The notes: generated by a model not told the origin, from the letters alone. A stretch of 64,000 nucleotides of DNA from Solibacillus faecavium (GCF_014836905.1 NZ_JACSPZ010000001.1:310001-374000); one strand, 5' to 3'. Shown: positions 54,598 to 64,000, numbered from the stretch's first letter. Made by a program: numbers and translations.

Positions 54598-55344
54598 TTA
54601 AGCCATCACCATGCCGCCGTCTATTTGCAGTGTTTGCCCTGTAATATAATTGGCGCTGTCTGATGCAAAGAACACTACTGCTTTTGCGATATCTTCCGGT
54701 TGACCTAGTTTCGCTAATGGAATTTGCTTCAGCATCGTTTCTTTTATCTCTTCCGGCAACGCTTCTGTCATTTCAGTTGTAATGAAACCTGGAGCGATTG
54801 CATTCACTAAAATATTACGTGATGCAAGCTCTTGGGCAGTTGTTTTCGTCAATCCGATAACACCGGCCTTTGCTGCCACATAATTTGCCTGTCCTGCATT
54901 TCCTGCCACACCTACTATAGAGGAAATGTTAACAATACGACCTGCTCGTTGCTTCATCATTTGACGTGTTACCGCTTTTGTACATAAGAAGACACCTTTT
55001 AAATTCGTATCAATGACGTCATCCCATTCATTTTCTTTCATACGCATTAATAAATTGTCGCGTGTAATACCTGCATTATTTACTAGAATATCAATTGATC
55101 CATATGTATCAATTGCTGTTTTCATTAAGTTTTGAACGGAATCGGATTCTGCAACATTCGCCTGTACAGCAATCGCTTCTCCGCCATTATTTTTAATCTC
55201 TTCTACAACTTCCAGTGCCTTTTGCTCGCTGCCGCTATAATTGACAACTACTTTAGCCCCTTCGCTTGCCAATTGTAACGCTATAGCGCGTCCAATACCG
55301 CGTGATGCCCCTGTTACGACTGCACATTTACCACTTAAACCCAT
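54598..55344 (-). CDS. fabG: 3-oxoacyl-[acyl-carrier-protein] reductase FabG
   Basis: FabG reduces 3-ketoacyl-ACP with NADPH. The 248-residue SDR protein has the cofactor motif [14 protein letters not shown] (about 89-92), and the catalytic set Ser142, Tyr155 and Lys159 (YVAAKAG). The C-terminal [13 protein letters not shown] is typical. I chose the ATG at 55344, with AAAGGAG 8 bases upstream, over the GTG at 55353. It overlaps the end of fabD by 10 bases. Confidence 0.98.
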   Translation of the reverse strand: MGLSGKCAVVTGASRGIGRAIALQLASEGAKVVVNYSGSEQKALEVVEEIKNNGGEAIAVQANVAESDSVQNLMKTAIDTYGSIDILVNNAGITRDNLLMRMKENEWDDVIDTNLKGVFLCTKAVTRQMMKQRAGRIVNISSIVGVAGNAGQANYVAAKAGVIGLTKTTAQELASRNILVNAIAPGFITTEMTEALPEEIKETMLKQIPLAKLGQPEDIAKAVVFFASDSANYITGQTLQIDGGMVMA

Positions 55345-56288
55345 TGTTTCCACTCCTTTGATGCTTCGACAACTTGCGTTAAACTCGCTTCATCATAAAC
55401 ACAATATGTTTGTACATTGCGGTCAATTTTTTTCACTAAGCCTGATAATACTTTTCCAGGTCCACACTCGATAAAGACCGTTACCCCTTCAGCAATAAGC
55501 TTCTCAATGTTTTGTTGCCATTGTACGGAGCTCGTTACTTGGGCTACCATTTCCCCTTTAATCGCTTCAACGGTTGTTAAGAGCTCTGAAGTTACATTGC
55601 TCACTACCGGAATGTTTGGTACCTGTAATGGCAAAGTTTCTACTGTATTCTTTAAGTTATGTGCAGCTTTCTGCATTAATGAACTATGGAATGGACCACT
55701 TACCACTAATGGCAATGCCCGTTTCGCTCCTGCTTCCTTTGCTCTTTTACACGCTTCTTCCACACCTTGTTTCGTCCCTGAAATCACAATTTGGCCCGGG
55801 CAATTGAAGTTTGCTACTTGCACAACTTCACCTTCAGCGGAAACTTGTTGGCATATAGCGTCCAGTTTTTCGGCATCTAACGCTAAAATTGCTGCCATCG
55901 CTCCCTGACCTGCAGGTACCGCCTCGTCCATAAATACACCCCGCTCATGAACTGTTTTTACTGCATCCTCAAACCCAATAACTCCCGAAATGACAAATGC
56001 ACTATATTCTCCTAATGAATGTCCCGCCGTATAATGCGGTGTAATGCCCTCATCCATCAGCTTATTGGCAATCATTACCCCCGTTGTTAACAATGCAGGC
56101 TGAGCATGGTAAGTAAGTGTTAACGTTTCTTGAGGACCGTTCAACATATAGTCCGACAATGGAAGTTGCAACACTTCATTTGCTCGCTCATAAAATTGTC
56201 TGCTTTTTTCATCATTCGCAACGAACTCCGCGCCCATCCCTACAGATTGTGAACCTTGTCCTGGAAAAATAAAAGCAATTTTCGTCAT
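55335..56288 (-). CDS. fabD: Malonyl-CoA:ACP transacylase FabD
   Basis: FabD moves malonyl from CoA to ACP. The 317-residue protein has [12 protein letters not shown] near the start, the nucleophile Ser91 in [10 protein letters not shown], the active-site region [13 protein letters not shown], and [16 protein letters not shown] near the end. Length is normal. It stands between plsX and fabG in the FapR-controlled operon. Confidence 0.98.
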   Translation of the reverse strand: MTKIAFIFPGQGSQSVGMGAEFVANDEKSRQFYERANEVLQLPLSDYMLNGPQETLTLTYHAQPALLTTGVMIANKLMDEGITPHYTAGHSLGEYSAFVISGVIGFEDAVKTVHERGVFMDEAVPAGQGAMAAILALDAEKLDAICQQVSAEGEVVQVANFNCPGQIVISGTKQGVEEACKRAKEAGAKRALPLVVSGPFHSSLMQKAAHNLKNTVETLPLQVPNIPVVSNVTSELLTTVEAIKGEMVAQVTSSVQWQQNIEKLIAEGVTVFIECGPGKVLSGLVKKIDRNVQTYCVYDEASLTQVVEASKEWKQWV

Positions 56289-56312
56289 TAAATAATCCCC
56301 TTTGTGAAGTTC

Positions 56313-57308
56313 TTATTCTGGCTTTGGCATTTGCTCGATTGTTTTGGCAATCGTTTCACATACTTCATGCTCTACCATAATCGTCGCCTGGCGAATGGCA
56401 CTATAAATCGCACGTGCATTCGATGAACCATGAGCCTTAATTACCGGTGCTTTCAACCCGAATAATGCTGCACCACCATATTCTGTGTAGTCCATTTTAT
56501 CTTTAAGTTGTTTTAAATCATTCTTTACTAAAGCAGCTGCGATTTTCGTTTTAGTTGTAGAAAACAGTGTTTCCTTCAGCATTTTGAATATTGTACCCGC
56601 AGTTCCTTCAATTGTTTTCAGTACCATATTACCTGTAAAACCATCTGTAACGACAACGTCTGCAACGCCATTTAATAATTCACGTGCTTCCACGTTCCCC
56701 TGGAAATTAAAGTCTGCATCCTTCAATAAGGTAAATGCAGATTTTGTCAGCTCATTGCCTTTTTTATCTTCTGTACCGATATTCAGCAATCCAATACGTG
56801 GTGCCTTTTGAGCACGTACTTGCTTTACATAAATATCGCCCATAATAGCAAACTGAAGTAAATTTTCCGCTTTAGCATCCGCATTGGCACCAAGATCCAG
56901 CATTAAAAAGCCGTCCCCATTCATTGTTGGCAATGTCGTTGCTAATGCAGGGCGTGATACTCCGTCAATGCGACCTACTTTAAATAGACCACCCGCCATT
57001 AAAGCTCCTGTATTTCCTGCTGATAGACAGGCATCTGCCTTCCCTTCAGCAACAGCATCCAGCATACGTGCCATTGACGAATCCTTTTTACGACGTACAG
57101 CACGTGCCGGATCATCTTCGGCTTCTACTACTTCACTGCAATGTACAATCGTTAAACGGTTATGTTCTTTTAAATATGGAGCCATTTTTTGTTCGTCACC
57201 ATATAAATCAATTGTTATATTCTGAAAGTCATCCAGTGCAAGTAGCACACCTTCTACGATAGCTTGTGGGGCGTTGTCTCCACCCATGCCGTCTACTGCT
57301 ATTTTCAT
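56313..57308 (-). CDS. plsX: Phosphate acyltransferase PlsX
   Basis: PlsX makes acyl-phosphate from acyl-ACP for phospholipid synthesis. The 331-residue protein starts [21 protein letters not shown]. It contains [49 protein letters not shown] and [19 protein letters not shown]. Length is typical. It follows fapR by 5 bases, as in B. subtilis. Confidence 0.98.
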   Translation of the reverse strand: MKIAVDGMGGDNAPQAIVEGVLLALDDFQNITIDLYGDEQKMAPYLKEHNRLTIVHCSEVVEAEDDPARAVRRKKDSSMARMLDAVAEGKADACLSAGNTGALMAGGLFKVGRIDGVSRPALATTLPTMNGDGFLMLDLGANADAKAENLLQFAIMGDIYVKQVRAQKAPRIGLLNIGTEDKKGNELTKSAFTLLKDADFNFQGNVEARELLNGVADVVVTDGFTGNMVLKTIEGTAGTIFKMLKETLFSTTKTKIAAALVKNDLKQLKDKMDYTEYGGAALFGLKAPVIKAHGSSNARAIYSAIRQATIMVEHEVCETIAKTIEQMPKPE

Positions 57309-57313
57309 ATTAT

Positions 57314-57877
57314 TTATTCACCTTTCGTACGGTACATTTCAAATTCCCCTTTGAAAACTAATTCGTTATCAACAGAAGAAATCACTTCAACAAATGTACG
57401 ATTTTTTTCAGAGTTTTTCCCTTTTACAATTGCTTTCGTTACGACACGGTCACCCGCACGAACTGGCTTTACGAAAGCAACACTTGATTTTACTGTAAGG
57501 GCAAGCTCGTCATCAATTACCGCCACCGCCAAAGAGTTGGCCTGTGCAAATAAATGATGCCCACGCGCTATGCCATTGCGTTGGAATACATGTTCATCTC
57601 CAACATCAAAAATGGAGATAGCCCGGTTATCCAATTCAATATCAATAATTTCACCGATGACTTCATCTAGTGGTAAAGATTTTACTTCGTCATATTTTTT
57701 AGCAGCAACATCTTTAATACGCTCCCGTAATTCCGGGATTGCAAGTTCCATCCGATCCAGTCGAATCGTTTGAACGCTCACATTAAATTCAGCTGCTAAT
57801 TGTTCATCAGTAACGAAAGGATTGTCGGCGATTTTTTCAGTCAATAAGGACTGTCGCTCTTTTTTGGAACGCTTCAT
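57314..57877 (-). CDS. fapR: Fatty-acid biosynthesis transcriptional regulator FapR
   Basis: FapR represses fatty-acid and phospholipid genes and is released by malonyl-CoA. The 187-residue protein has an N-terminal DeoR-type helix-turn-helix ([22 protein letters not shown]) and a C-terminal hot-dog domain that binds the effector ([18 protein letters not shown]). It is the first gene of the operon and has a FapR-type operator over its own promoter, which indicates autoregulation. Confidence 0.97.
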   Translation of the reverse strand: MKRSKKERQSLLTEKIADNPFVTDEQLAAEFNVSVQTIRLDRMELAIPELRERIKDVAAKKYDEVKSLPLDEVIGEIIDIELDNRAISIFDVGDEHVFQRNGIARGHHLFAQANSLAVAVIDDELALTVKSSVAFVKPVRAGDRVVTKAIVKGKNSEKNRTFVEVISSVDNELVFKGEFEMYRTKGE

Positions 57878-57911
57878 ACGTATTTGTTACCTACCTTTAA
57901 TTTTATAAAAG

Positions 57912-57936
57912 ATTAGTATTAGCACTTGGTACTAAT
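57912..57936 (-). promoter_or_regulatory. FapR operator at the fapR promoter
   Basis: A perfect 7-base inverted repeat (ATTAGTA/TACTAAT, 11-base spacer) fits the known FapR box form. It covers the spacer and -10 region of the fapR promoter, so bound FapR should block transcription of fapR-plsX-fabD-fabG-acpP. Confidence 0.8.
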
Positions 57937-57941
57937 ATCAA
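57913..57941 (-). promoter_or_regulatory. Sigma-A promoter of the fapR operon
   Basis: The minus strand has TTGATA (57941-57936), a 17-base spacer and TACTAA (57918-57913). The start would be near 57906, about 29 bases before the fapR ATG. The FapR operator overlaps it. Confidence 0.7.
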
Positions 57942-57951
57942 TATACAGGTA

Positions 57952-57989
57952 TAAAAAAAGGAACGCAACATATTTTTGCTACGTTCCTA
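57952..57989 (-). terminator. Rho-independent terminator after recG
   Basis: An AGGAACG/CGTTCCT stem, extended by imperfect pairing around an AT-rich loop, is followed by seven T residues on the minus strand. It lies about 30 bases past the recG stop, just before the fapR promoter. Confidence 0.82.
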
Positions 57990-58019
57990 AAAAACCTGTG
58001 TTTCTAACTGTCCCACTAA

Positions 58020-60059
58020 CTAATCGATTCGTTCCCCTTGCAGAACACCAGAAGCCTCTAACTCTTTACGAAGATACTCATATTCAGCATCGTGCCAAAA
58101 CGCTTCTTCATATAGCATTTTAGCAGCATCTTGTCTTGCAGTTTCCAATGCACGATAGTCGTGTACGAGATCAGCCAATTTAAATTCAGGCAACCCACTT
58201 TGACGCTTTCCAAAAAAATCTCCAGAGCCCCGAAGTTCCAAATCTTTTTCAGCTAAACGGAATCCGTCATTCGTCTCTGTCATGCTCATCATGCGCTCTT
58301 TTCCTTCATCTGTTTTTGGATCCGCTATAAGTACACAATACGATTGATGCTCTCCCCGGCCAACACGTCCACGTAGCTGATGAAGTTGGGCTAAACCAAA
58401 TCGTTCCGCATCATAAATTGTCATAAATGTAGCATTTGGAACATTTACCCCTACTTCAACTACGGTCGTTGAAACAAGAACATGGATTTTCCCTTCACTA
58501 AATCCGCGCATTACCGCATCCTTTTCATCAGAATGTAAGCGCCCATGCATGAGCCCTATTTCAAACTGATTGCCGAAGTAAGCTTTTAACTGTTCATATG
58601 CTTCAACAGCATTTTGCACATCAAGCTTATCCGATTCTTCAATTAACGGCGTAATAACATAAGCTTGGCGACCTGATACAAGCTCTTGTTTCATACGCAT
58701 TAATACACTATTTAACTGCTCTTTCTTTAGCCAGTGAGTTTCAATTTCCTTACGTCCTGCAGGCAGCTCATCGATAATGGAAACATCCATTTCACCAAAA
58801 GCTGTAATCGCCAATGTACGCGGAATGGGAGTAGCAGTCATAAACATAACATCCGGACTTTCTCCCTTTTCCCGTAATACTCGACGTTGTTCTACCCCAA
58901 AACGATGCTGTTCATCTGTAATTACAAACCCTAGGTTATGAAATTCGACATCTGGCTGAATCAATGCATGTGTACCAATCAGAATATCGATTTCACCTGC
59001 TGTCAGCTGTGCCAATAATTCACGACGGGCCTTTACTTTTGTTGAGCCAGATAACAAGGCGACCTTGACACCAATTGCATCAAACCATGTATGTAAGTTT
59101 TCAGCATGCTGCTCTGCCAAAATCTCGGTTGGTGCCATTAAAGCCCCTTGATAGCCTGCTGTTACCGCAGCATAAAGACCGATTGCAGCCACAACAGTCT
59201 TACCGGAACCTACATCCCCTTGTAGAAGACGGTTCATACGCTGTGGAAGCAGTAAATCTTTACATATTTCATTGACCACTCGCTTTTGTGCACCTGTCAA
59301 CTCATATGGTAATGTAGCGATAAACTCCTTTAATTTTTCTAAATCAAAACGAATTGAAATTCCCTTTTCATTTTCCTTATTCGCTTTTCTTAAGGCTTGA
59401 ATACGGAGTTGAAATTGTAATAGCTCCTCATAAACAAAACGACGGCGCGCCTGTTTTGCATGTTCAGCATTTAGTGGGAAATGTACACCTTCAAGTGCAT
59501 CATGAATATTAACTAATTGATAATTTTCACGAAATACACTCGGCAATGTTTCAGGCAATTGTTCCTTTACAGAATCTAATGCTTGTCGCATGTATTTACG
59601 AAATCGCTTTTGCTGGATATTTCCCTTTAAACTATATACCGGCTCAAAATCTATTTGATCGGTTTTCGGACCAAATGTAACAGTGGACCCTACAATTACT
59701 TGACGGCCACGATCCCATTTACCTGTCACCGTAATAATATTGCCCGTTAACAGCTTTTGCCGCAAATAGTTCTGATTGAAAAACACTACTTTTATTAAAT
59801 GTCTTCCTGCAAGCGCCGTAAATTGAAGTCGGGATTTATTTTTCCCTAAAAATAATACTGTTGGCTCACTTTCAACACGCGCCTCAATAGTGACACGCTC
59901 ATTATGTGGTGTTTCTGTTAAATCCTTCAATCGGAAATCTTCATGGCGATACGGAAATGTCCAAATCAAATCATGAACGGTATGTATGCCAATTTTCATC
60001 AAATTTTCAGCTGTTTCTTTTCCGATACCCTTTAATTGTGAAACTGGCTCATGGATCAT
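58020..60059 (-). CDS. recG: ATP-dependent DNA helicase RecG
   Basis: RecG regresses stalled forks and processes Holliday junctions. The 679-residue protein has an N-terminal wedge (OB) domain and a two-part helicase. Motif I is LLQGDVGSGKTVVAA, motif II is VITDEQHRFG, motif III is MTATPIPRTLA, and the C-terminal part includes QLRGRVGRGEHQS. The ATG at 60059 is preceded by AAGGAAG; the longer frame to 60131 has no support. Length is normal. Confidence 0.97.
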   Translation of the reverse strand: MIHEPVSQLKGIGKETAENLMKIGIHTVHDLIWTFPYRHEDFRLKDLTETPHNERVTIEARVESEPTVLFLGKNKSRLQFTALAGRHLIKVVFFNQNYLRQKLLTGNIITVTGKWDRGRQVIVGSTVTFGPKTDQIDFEPVYSLKGNIQQKRFRKYMRQALDSVKEQLPETLPSVFRENYQLVNIHDALEGVHFPLNAEHAKQARRRFVYEELLQFQLRIQALRKANKENEKGISIRFDLEKLKEFIATLPYELTGAQKRVVNEICKDLLLPQRMNRLLQGDVGSGKTVVAAIGLYAAVTAGYQGALMAPTEILAEQHAENLHTWFDAIGVKVALLSGSTKVKARRELLAQLTAGEIDILIGTHALIQPDVEFHNLGFVITDEQHRFGVEQRRVLREKGESPDVMFMTATPIPRTLAITAFGEMDVSIIDELPAGRKEIETHWLKKEQLNSVLMRMKQELVSGRQAYVITPLIEESDKLDVQNAVEAYEQLKAYFGNQFEIGLMHGRLHSDEKDAVMRGFSEGKIHVLVSTTVVEVGVNVPNATFMTIYDAERFGLAQLHQLRGRVGRGEHQSYCVLIADPKTDEGKERMMSMTETNDGFRLAEKDLELRGSGDFFGKRQSGLPEFKLADLVHDYRALETARQDAAKMLYEEAFWHDAEYEYLRKELEASGVLQGERID

Positions 60060-60134
60060 TTTCGACACTTCCTTTACGAAATATTTGTTCCTTAAGAATA
60101 GCATAAAATAGGTGCATACGTTCTCTTTCAAATG

Positions 60135-60178
60135 AAAAAAAGCTTGTGCTAAAAATCTGAAAGATCTTTAACACAAAC
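60135..60178 (-). terminator. Terminator after sdaAA
   Basis: A long imperfect stem (TTGTG-x-TAAA-x-ATCT type, pairing across a 3-base loop) ends in a T-run (CTTTTTTTC) on the minus strand, about 30 bases past the sdaAA stop. Confidence 0.7.
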
Positions 60179-60203
60179 AAATAAACCTCTATACATTCAA
60201 ATA

Positions 60204-61124
60204 CTAATTGCTGTTTACACGTGATTTTAACAGGCTCTTTAAATCTCCACCTTCAAAAATTGCATGTGTAATCGCTTTACCAGTCGGTGTTGCCGCTAAG
60301 CCGCCACGAGCCGTTTCTTTTAAGTTCGGGCTCATTGCCTGACCGATACGGTACATTGCACCAATAACTTCATCACACGGTATGCGGCTAGTCACACCTG
60401 CCAACGCCATATCCGCTGCAACAAGTGAATTCGATGCACCCATTGCATTTCTCTTTACACACGGTACTTCTACTAAGCCGGCAACCGGATCACAAACTAA
60501 ACCAAGCATATTTTTCAATGTAATTGCGAATGCTTCTGAACTTTGCTGAGCAGTTCCTCCAGCCATTTCGACAATCGCTGCAGCAGCCATTGCGGATGCA
60601 CTTCCTACTTCCGCCTGACAGCCACCTTCTGCTCCTGAAATCGAGGCATTGTTTGCCACGATAAAACCAAATGCTCCTGAAGTGAATAAATAGCGGATCA
60701 TTTGTTCACGCGTCGGATTCAATTTATTTTGCACAGCAAATAATGTCCCCGGAACTACTCCCGCAGAACCTGCAGTCGGAGTCGCACAAATTGTACCCAT
60801 TGCTGCATTTACTTCATTTGTTGCAACAGCTTTGCTGACAGCATCAAGTAAAAGATCTCCGGCTAATGAATTGCCTTTTTTAATATAATTTTGAATGAGT
60901 ACAGCATCTCCACCAGTTAAACCCGTTACGGACTGTACTCCTTTTAAGCCGCGCTCCACCGCTTCTTCCATAATCGTCAAGTTACGATCCATCTGCGCAA
61001 AAATTTCTTCACGAGTACGGCCTGTAATTAACATTTCCTGCTCTATCATTAATTCAGAAATTAGCTTTCCTTCTTTCTCTGCTAATTCCACCAATTCTCG
61101 AACACTACGAAATAAAACATCCAT
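60204..61124 (-). CDS. sdaAA: L-serine dehydratase, iron-sulfur-dependent, alpha subunit
   Basis: SdaAA is the catalytic chain of the Fe-S serine deaminase, which makes pyruvate and ammonia. The 306-residue protein has the cluster-binding region with cysteines in GTICATPTAGSAG, GCQAEVGSASAMAA, LVCDPVAGLVEVPCVKR, and a conserved NNASISGAEGGC block. I chose the ATG at 61124 (GGGG at about 9 bases) over the GTG at 61133. It lies 12 bases after sdaAB. Confidence 0.97.
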   Translation of the reverse strand: MDVLFRSVRELVELAEKEGKLISELMIEQEMLITGRTREEIFAQMDRNLTIMEEAVERGLKGVQSVTGLTGGDAVLIQNYIKKGNSLAGDLLLDAVSKAVATNEVNAAMGTICATPTAGSAGVVPGTLFAVQNKLNPTREQMIRYLFTSGAFGFIVANNASISGAEGGCQAEVGSASAMAAAAIVEMAGGTAQQSSEAFAITLKNMLGLVCDPVAGLVEVPCVKRNAMGASNSLVAADMALAGVTSRIPCDEVIGAMYRIGQAMSPNLKETARGGLAATPTGKAITHAIFEGGDLKSLLKSRVNSN

Positions 61125-61136
61125 TTTTGTCACCCC

Positions 61137-61799
61137 TTAATTATTAATTTTTGAAACTTTCGTAATATGCGGGATGTAAGAAATTTGCTCTAGTAGACGC
61201 TGATCTATATTCTGGTCCACTTCAATAACCATTAAAGCAGTTAAGCCACGTTCGATACGTGATACTTCCATATGCCCAATATTTACGTCATGCATCGCTA
61301 AGCAATTAGCTACGTTTGCGATACATCCTGCACGGTCATCATGCACGACTAAAATAGCCGGCATTCCTCCTGTAAGTCGCAGTTTAAAGCCATTCACTTC
61401 GCTAATTTCAATTTTACCGCCGCCAATTGAAATACCTTCAACACTCATTTCCGACTCATCATCGCCCATTAAAAGACGTGCTGTATTTGGATGTTCTTTA
61501 TTTGCTGTTTCTGGAATAAATTCAAATTGCAAACCGGCTTTTTCCGCTTCGGCAAAAGCTGTTTTAATACGTTCGTCATCTGTATCATAGTCGAGTAATC
61601 CTCCGACAATAGCGACATCAGTGCCATGCCCTCGATAAGTTTCAGCAAATGAACCATATAAATAAATTTTTACCCATTTAGGTTGACGTCCGAACAAATC
61701 ACGCGCGACACGACCAATGCGTGCTGCACCAGCTGTATGTGAAGAGGATGGCCCAATCATAACTGGACCGATAATATCAAAAACTGATGTAAATTTCAT
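61137..61799 (-). CDS. sdaAB: L-serine dehydratase, iron-sulfur-dependent, beta subunit
   Basis: SdaAB is the regulatory chain of Fe-S serine dehydratase. The 220-residue protein starts MKFTSVFDIIGPVMIGPSSSHTAGA, which is diagnostic, and ends in an ACT-type domain (ILVVHDDRAGCIANVANCLAMHDVNIGHM), a likely serine-sensing site. It stands directly before sdaAA as expected for the two-subunit enzyme. Upstream is a 273-base gap with two copies of the dispersed palindromic repeat. Confidence 0.97.
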   Translation of the reverse strand: MKFTSVFDIIGPVMIGPSSSHTAGAARIGRVARDLFGRQPKWVKIYLYGSFAETYRGHGTDVAIVGGLLDYDTDDERIKTAFAEAEKAGLQFEFIPETANKEHPNTARLLMGDDESEMSVEGISIGGGKIEISEVNGFKLRLTGGMPAILVVHDDRAGCIANVANCLAMHDVNIGHMEVSRIERGLTALMVIEVDQNIDQRLLEQISYIPHITKVSKINN

Positions 61800-61900
61800 A
61801 ATGATAATCCCCCATTTTCTTTCATACTTTCATATACATCTAGTGTACTCATTTTCTCTGCAATTAACAAACTTCTTGTTGTTAAAACAGAATAATAACC

Positions 61901-61965
61901 ATTATAAGGAGAAATACCCTTATCATTCCGGATTGAAAAATAAACGGAGAAAATTCACTTATTAT
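61901..61965. repeat. Two copies of the dispersed palindromic repeat (sdaAB-fakA gap)
   Basis: Positions 61901-61923 (ATTATAAGGAGAAATACCCTTATC, described here by its ATAAGG and CCTTAT arms) and 61938-61965 (AAATAAACGG, an A-rich core, CACTTATT) resemble the five units in the rnc-acpP gap. The rest of this 273-base gap holds the fakA terminator and no clear gene. Confidence 0.55.
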
Positions 61966-62000
61966 AGGTTACTTCGTAAATTAAATCATGATTGCAAACA

Positions 62001-62046
62001 GAAAAACATCAATTTTTCTCACAAAGAGAAATAATTGATGTTTTTC
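62001..62046 (-). terminator. Rho-independent terminator after fakA
   Basis: A long stem (GAAAAACATCAATT...AATTGATGTTTTTC with an inner CTC/GAG) closes over a 5-base loop, and its own end supplies the T-run on the minus strand. It lies about 26 bases past the fakA stop. Confidence 0.82.
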
Positions 62047-62072
62047 GTATGATCCCAGTTGCTTTTTACTAT

Positions 62073-63728
62073 TTATTCTACAGAAAGAATGAATGGGTAA
62101 AGGGATTGTTTACCTTCAACAATTTCCACTTCTGCATCCGGGTAATTTTCTTCGATAAAGTTTTGTAATTCATCTGCCTGCTCTGCTGTTGCATCTTCAC
62201 CAAAAATGATTGTAACGATTTCCGAATCTTCATCCATTAATCCTTCAAGCACTTTTTTCGCTGCATCCATCATTTCAGGAGTCGATAAAATAATTTTACC
62301 TTCAGCTAATGCCATGTAATCATCTTTGCGGATTTCAACACCATCAATCGATGTATCGCGTACTGCAAATGTTACTTGACCTGTCTTCACATGAGCAAAA
62401 CCTGATGTCATGTTATTTTTATTATCCTCAACCGACTCAGCAGGATTGAATGCTAAAATAGCTGCCATCCCTTGAGGAATTGTTTTTGTTGGCACAACAG
62501 CAGCTTCAATTTCCAGAAGCTCAACTGCTTGTTCTGCTGCCATAATGATATTTTTGTTATTCGGCAAAATTAATACACGTTCTGCACCAATTTCCTGAAC
62601 AGCTTTCACGATATCCTCAGTAGAAGGGTTCATCGTTTGTCCACCTTCTATTACATAAGAAGCACCGATTGAACGTAATAAATTTGAAACACCTTCACCC
62701 ATTGCAATCGTTACAATTGCATATGGAACTTTTGTTTTTTGCTGTTTAGCAGGCGCTTTTGGTGCATCATTTACGATAGCAGAATGCTGTTCACGCATAT
62801 TATCTACTTTAATTTTAATAAGACTACCATATTTTTGACCAGCTGCAAGTACGTCTCCAGGAGTTTCCGAGTGAATATGTACTTTCGCAATTTCATCATC
62901 TGAAATGACTAATAATGAATCACCCATTGGATTTAACTCTTGGCGGAACCGCTCTTCGTCAAATGGTGTTTTATCTTCTTCAAAGCGCACCATGATTTCT
63001 GTACAATATCCAAATTCAATATCAGATGTGTCCATGAAATCCTGTACACGATGGTGTTCAGCATTGATTAAATCATCTAGTGAAGATTCATTTTTCGCTG
63101 GTAAAGGTTCACCTTTCATTGAAGCAAGGAATCCTTCGTAAACAAATAGTAAGCCTTGGCCACCACTATCCACAACACCAACCTCTTTTAATACTGGTAA
63201 AAGATCCGGTGTGCGATTTAATGATTGCTTGGCTTCTTCGATAAATGCTTCCATTAGCGTAATCATATTATCTTCTGTTTCCGCTACTTCGACACCTTTT
63301 GCCGCAGCTTCACGTGCTACCGTTAAAATTGTACCTTCCACGGGTTTCATAACGGCTTTATAGGCAGTATCTACGCCTGCTTGGAAAGCATTCGCTAAGC
63401 CCTTTGCATCAATTTCAGCATCTTTCTCGATTGCTTTACCGAAACCACGGAATAATTGAGATAAAATTACACCTGAGTTACCACGAGCTCCCATAAGTAA
63501 GCCCTTTGATAGCGCTTGTGCCGTTTTACCGATATGTGCACTTACATTTGCTTCTGTTTCATCTGCACCAGATGTCATTGATAAATTCATATTTGTCCCT
63601 GTATCACCATCCGGCACAGGGAATACATTTAGTGAATCAACATATGCTGCATTTTGGTATAGGTGATGTGCACCCATTTGGACCATTTCAGCAAATTTAA
63701 TTCCGTCTAAAGACTTCATTCGATTCAT
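62073..63728 (-). CDS. fakA: Fatty acid kinase catalytic subunit FakA (DAK2-type, YloV)
   Basis: FakA phosphorylates fatty acids bound to FakB; the family was earlier called YloV or dihydroxyacetone-kinase-like. The 551-residue protein has an N-terminal DAK2 nucleotide domain (VFPVPDGDTGTNMNLSMTSG, GLLMGARGNSGVILSQLFRGF). A middle domain contains GFLASMKGE, and the C-terminal domain starts near residue 310 (KVPYAIVTIAMGEG, VLILPNNKNIIMAAEQA). The start may be the ATG at 63728 (GAGGAGG only 2 bases away) or 63719 (11 bases away). It follows yloU by 9 bases. Confidence 0.95.
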   Translation of the reverse strand: MNRMKSLDGIKFAEMVQMGAHHLYQNAAYVDSLNVFPVPDGDTGTNMNLSMTSGADETEANVSAHIGKTAQALSKGLLMGARGNSGVILSQLFRGFGKAIEKDAEIDAKGLANAFQAGVDTAYKAVMKPVEGTILTVAREAAAKGVEVAETEDNMITLMEAFIEEAKQSLNRTPDLLPVLKEVGVVDSGGQGLLFVYEGFLASMKGEPLPAKNESSLDDLINAEHHRVQDFMDTSDIEFGYCTEIMVRFEEDKTPFDEERFRQELNPMGDSLLVISDDEIAKVHIHSETPGDVLAAGQKYGSLIKIKVDNMREQHSAIVNDAPKAPAKQQKTKVPYAIVTIAMGEGVSNLLRSIGASYVIEGGQTMNPSTEDIVKAVQEIGAERVLILPNNKNIIMAAEQAVELLEIEAAVVPTKTIPQGMAAILAFNPAESVEDNKNNMTSGFAHVKTGQVTFAVRDTSIDGVEIRKDDYMALAEGKIILSTPEMMDAAKKVLEGLMDEDSEIVTIIFGEDATAEQADELQNFIEENYPDAEVEIVEGKQSLYPFILSVE

Positions 63729-63737
63729 TTCCTCCTC

Positions 63738-64000
63738 TTACACATTCGCAACACGAACGCCCTGTACAAAAATATTAACTGATTTAACGCTCATACCTAA
63801 TGTTTTATTTACTGTATATTTTACTTTTGATTGTACTTGATAAGCGATCTCAGAAATTTTTGTACCGTAGCTTACAATAATGTACATATCAATATGTAAG
63901 TCATCACCTTCTTGGCGGATGAGCACACCTTTAGCAAAATTCTCTTTTCGTAAAATATCTGTTAATCCATCACGAATTTGATGTTTTGATGCCATGCCTA
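63738..64000 (-). CDS. yloU: Asp23/Gls24 family envelope stress protein YloU, 5' part cut by window edge
   Basis: This is the last 87 codons of a small Asp23/Gls24 family protein. A Met codon at 63995 could pass for a start, but the frame stays open to the edge. The preceding codon gives Gly, and the B. subtilis YloU sequence reads Gly-Met-Ala-Ser-Lys at the same place, so the true start lies outside the window. Conserved FAKGVLIRQEGDDLHIDMYII, VSYGTKISEIAYQVQ, and SVNIFVQGVRV are present. It lies 9 bases before fakA, as in B. subtilis. Confidence 0.92.
   Translation of the reverse strand, partial: GMASKHQIRDGLTDILRKENFAKGVLIRQEGDDLHIDMYIIVSYGTKISEIAYQVQSKVKYTVNKTLGMSVKSVNIFVQGVRVANV

Noticed and set aside
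55417-55908. Plus-strand open frame of 163 codons opposite fabD
   Set aside because: It is antisense to a fully conserved FabD gene and has no start signals.
63738-63995. YloU as a complete 85-residue protein starting at 63995
   Set aside because: The frame stays open to the edge, and the Gly-Met-Ala-Ser-Lys context matches the interior of B. subtilis YloU, so the 5' end is missing.

Overview
This AT-rich 64 kb window is core chromosome of a low-GC, flagellated, endospore-former-type Firmicute (Bacillales). Its protein sequences look closest to the Solibacillus/Lysinibacillus group; this is judged by eye from family resemblance, not by a search. Every convincing gene lies on the minus strand, so transcription runs from the right edge to the left. 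The order is almost that of the Bacillus subtilis yloU-to-sigD region. I see no phage, insertion sequence, CRISPR array, tRNA or rRNA.

Layout in the direction of transcription. (1) 64000-58000: yloU (cut by the edge), fakA, the serine dehydratase pair sdaAB-sdaAA, and recG. (2) 57940-54260: fatty-acid/phospholipid operon fapR-plsX-fabD-fabG-acpP, with a FapR operator lying on its promoter and a strong terminator after acpP. (3) 53750-45700: rnc-smc-ftsY, a terminator, then ylxM-ffh-rpsP-khpA (RNA processing, chromosome condensation, SRP targeting, ribosome). (4) 45450-40870: rimM-trmD, rplS with its own promoter and leader, lepB, rbgA, rnhB. (5) 40860-36360: an orphan FliK-like/FlhB-like pair (ylqG-ylqH), then sucC-sucD. 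(6) 36290-27880: dprA-topA-trmFO, then xerC-hslV-hslU-codY. (7) 27700-1: a 31-gene flagellar/chemotaxis locus from flgB to cheD, a small membrane-protein gene, and sigD (cut by the left edge).

The flagellar locus encodes rod, MS-ring, switch, export gate and ATPase, hook and cap, stator-associated FliL, the FlhF/FlhG positioning GTPase/ATPase pair, and CheY/B/A/W/C/D. Genes overlap by 1-17 bases or are separated by short gaps, and many use GTG or TTG starts. I chose starts by Shine-Dalgarno spacing and remembered B. subtilis N-termini, so several genes are shorter than their longest open frame.

The least ordinary signals are non-coding. A terminator plus an extended -10 promoter separates sigD from the che genes. 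A GC hairpin sits between a poly-G Shine-Dalgarno and the swrD start. A GC-rich 142-bp element with inverted termini occupies the position where ylqD would be expected. A family of roughly 27-bp palindromic repeats occurs in two separate intergenic regions. A CodY-box-like sequence lies before sucC. I did not find a clearly new multi-gene system.
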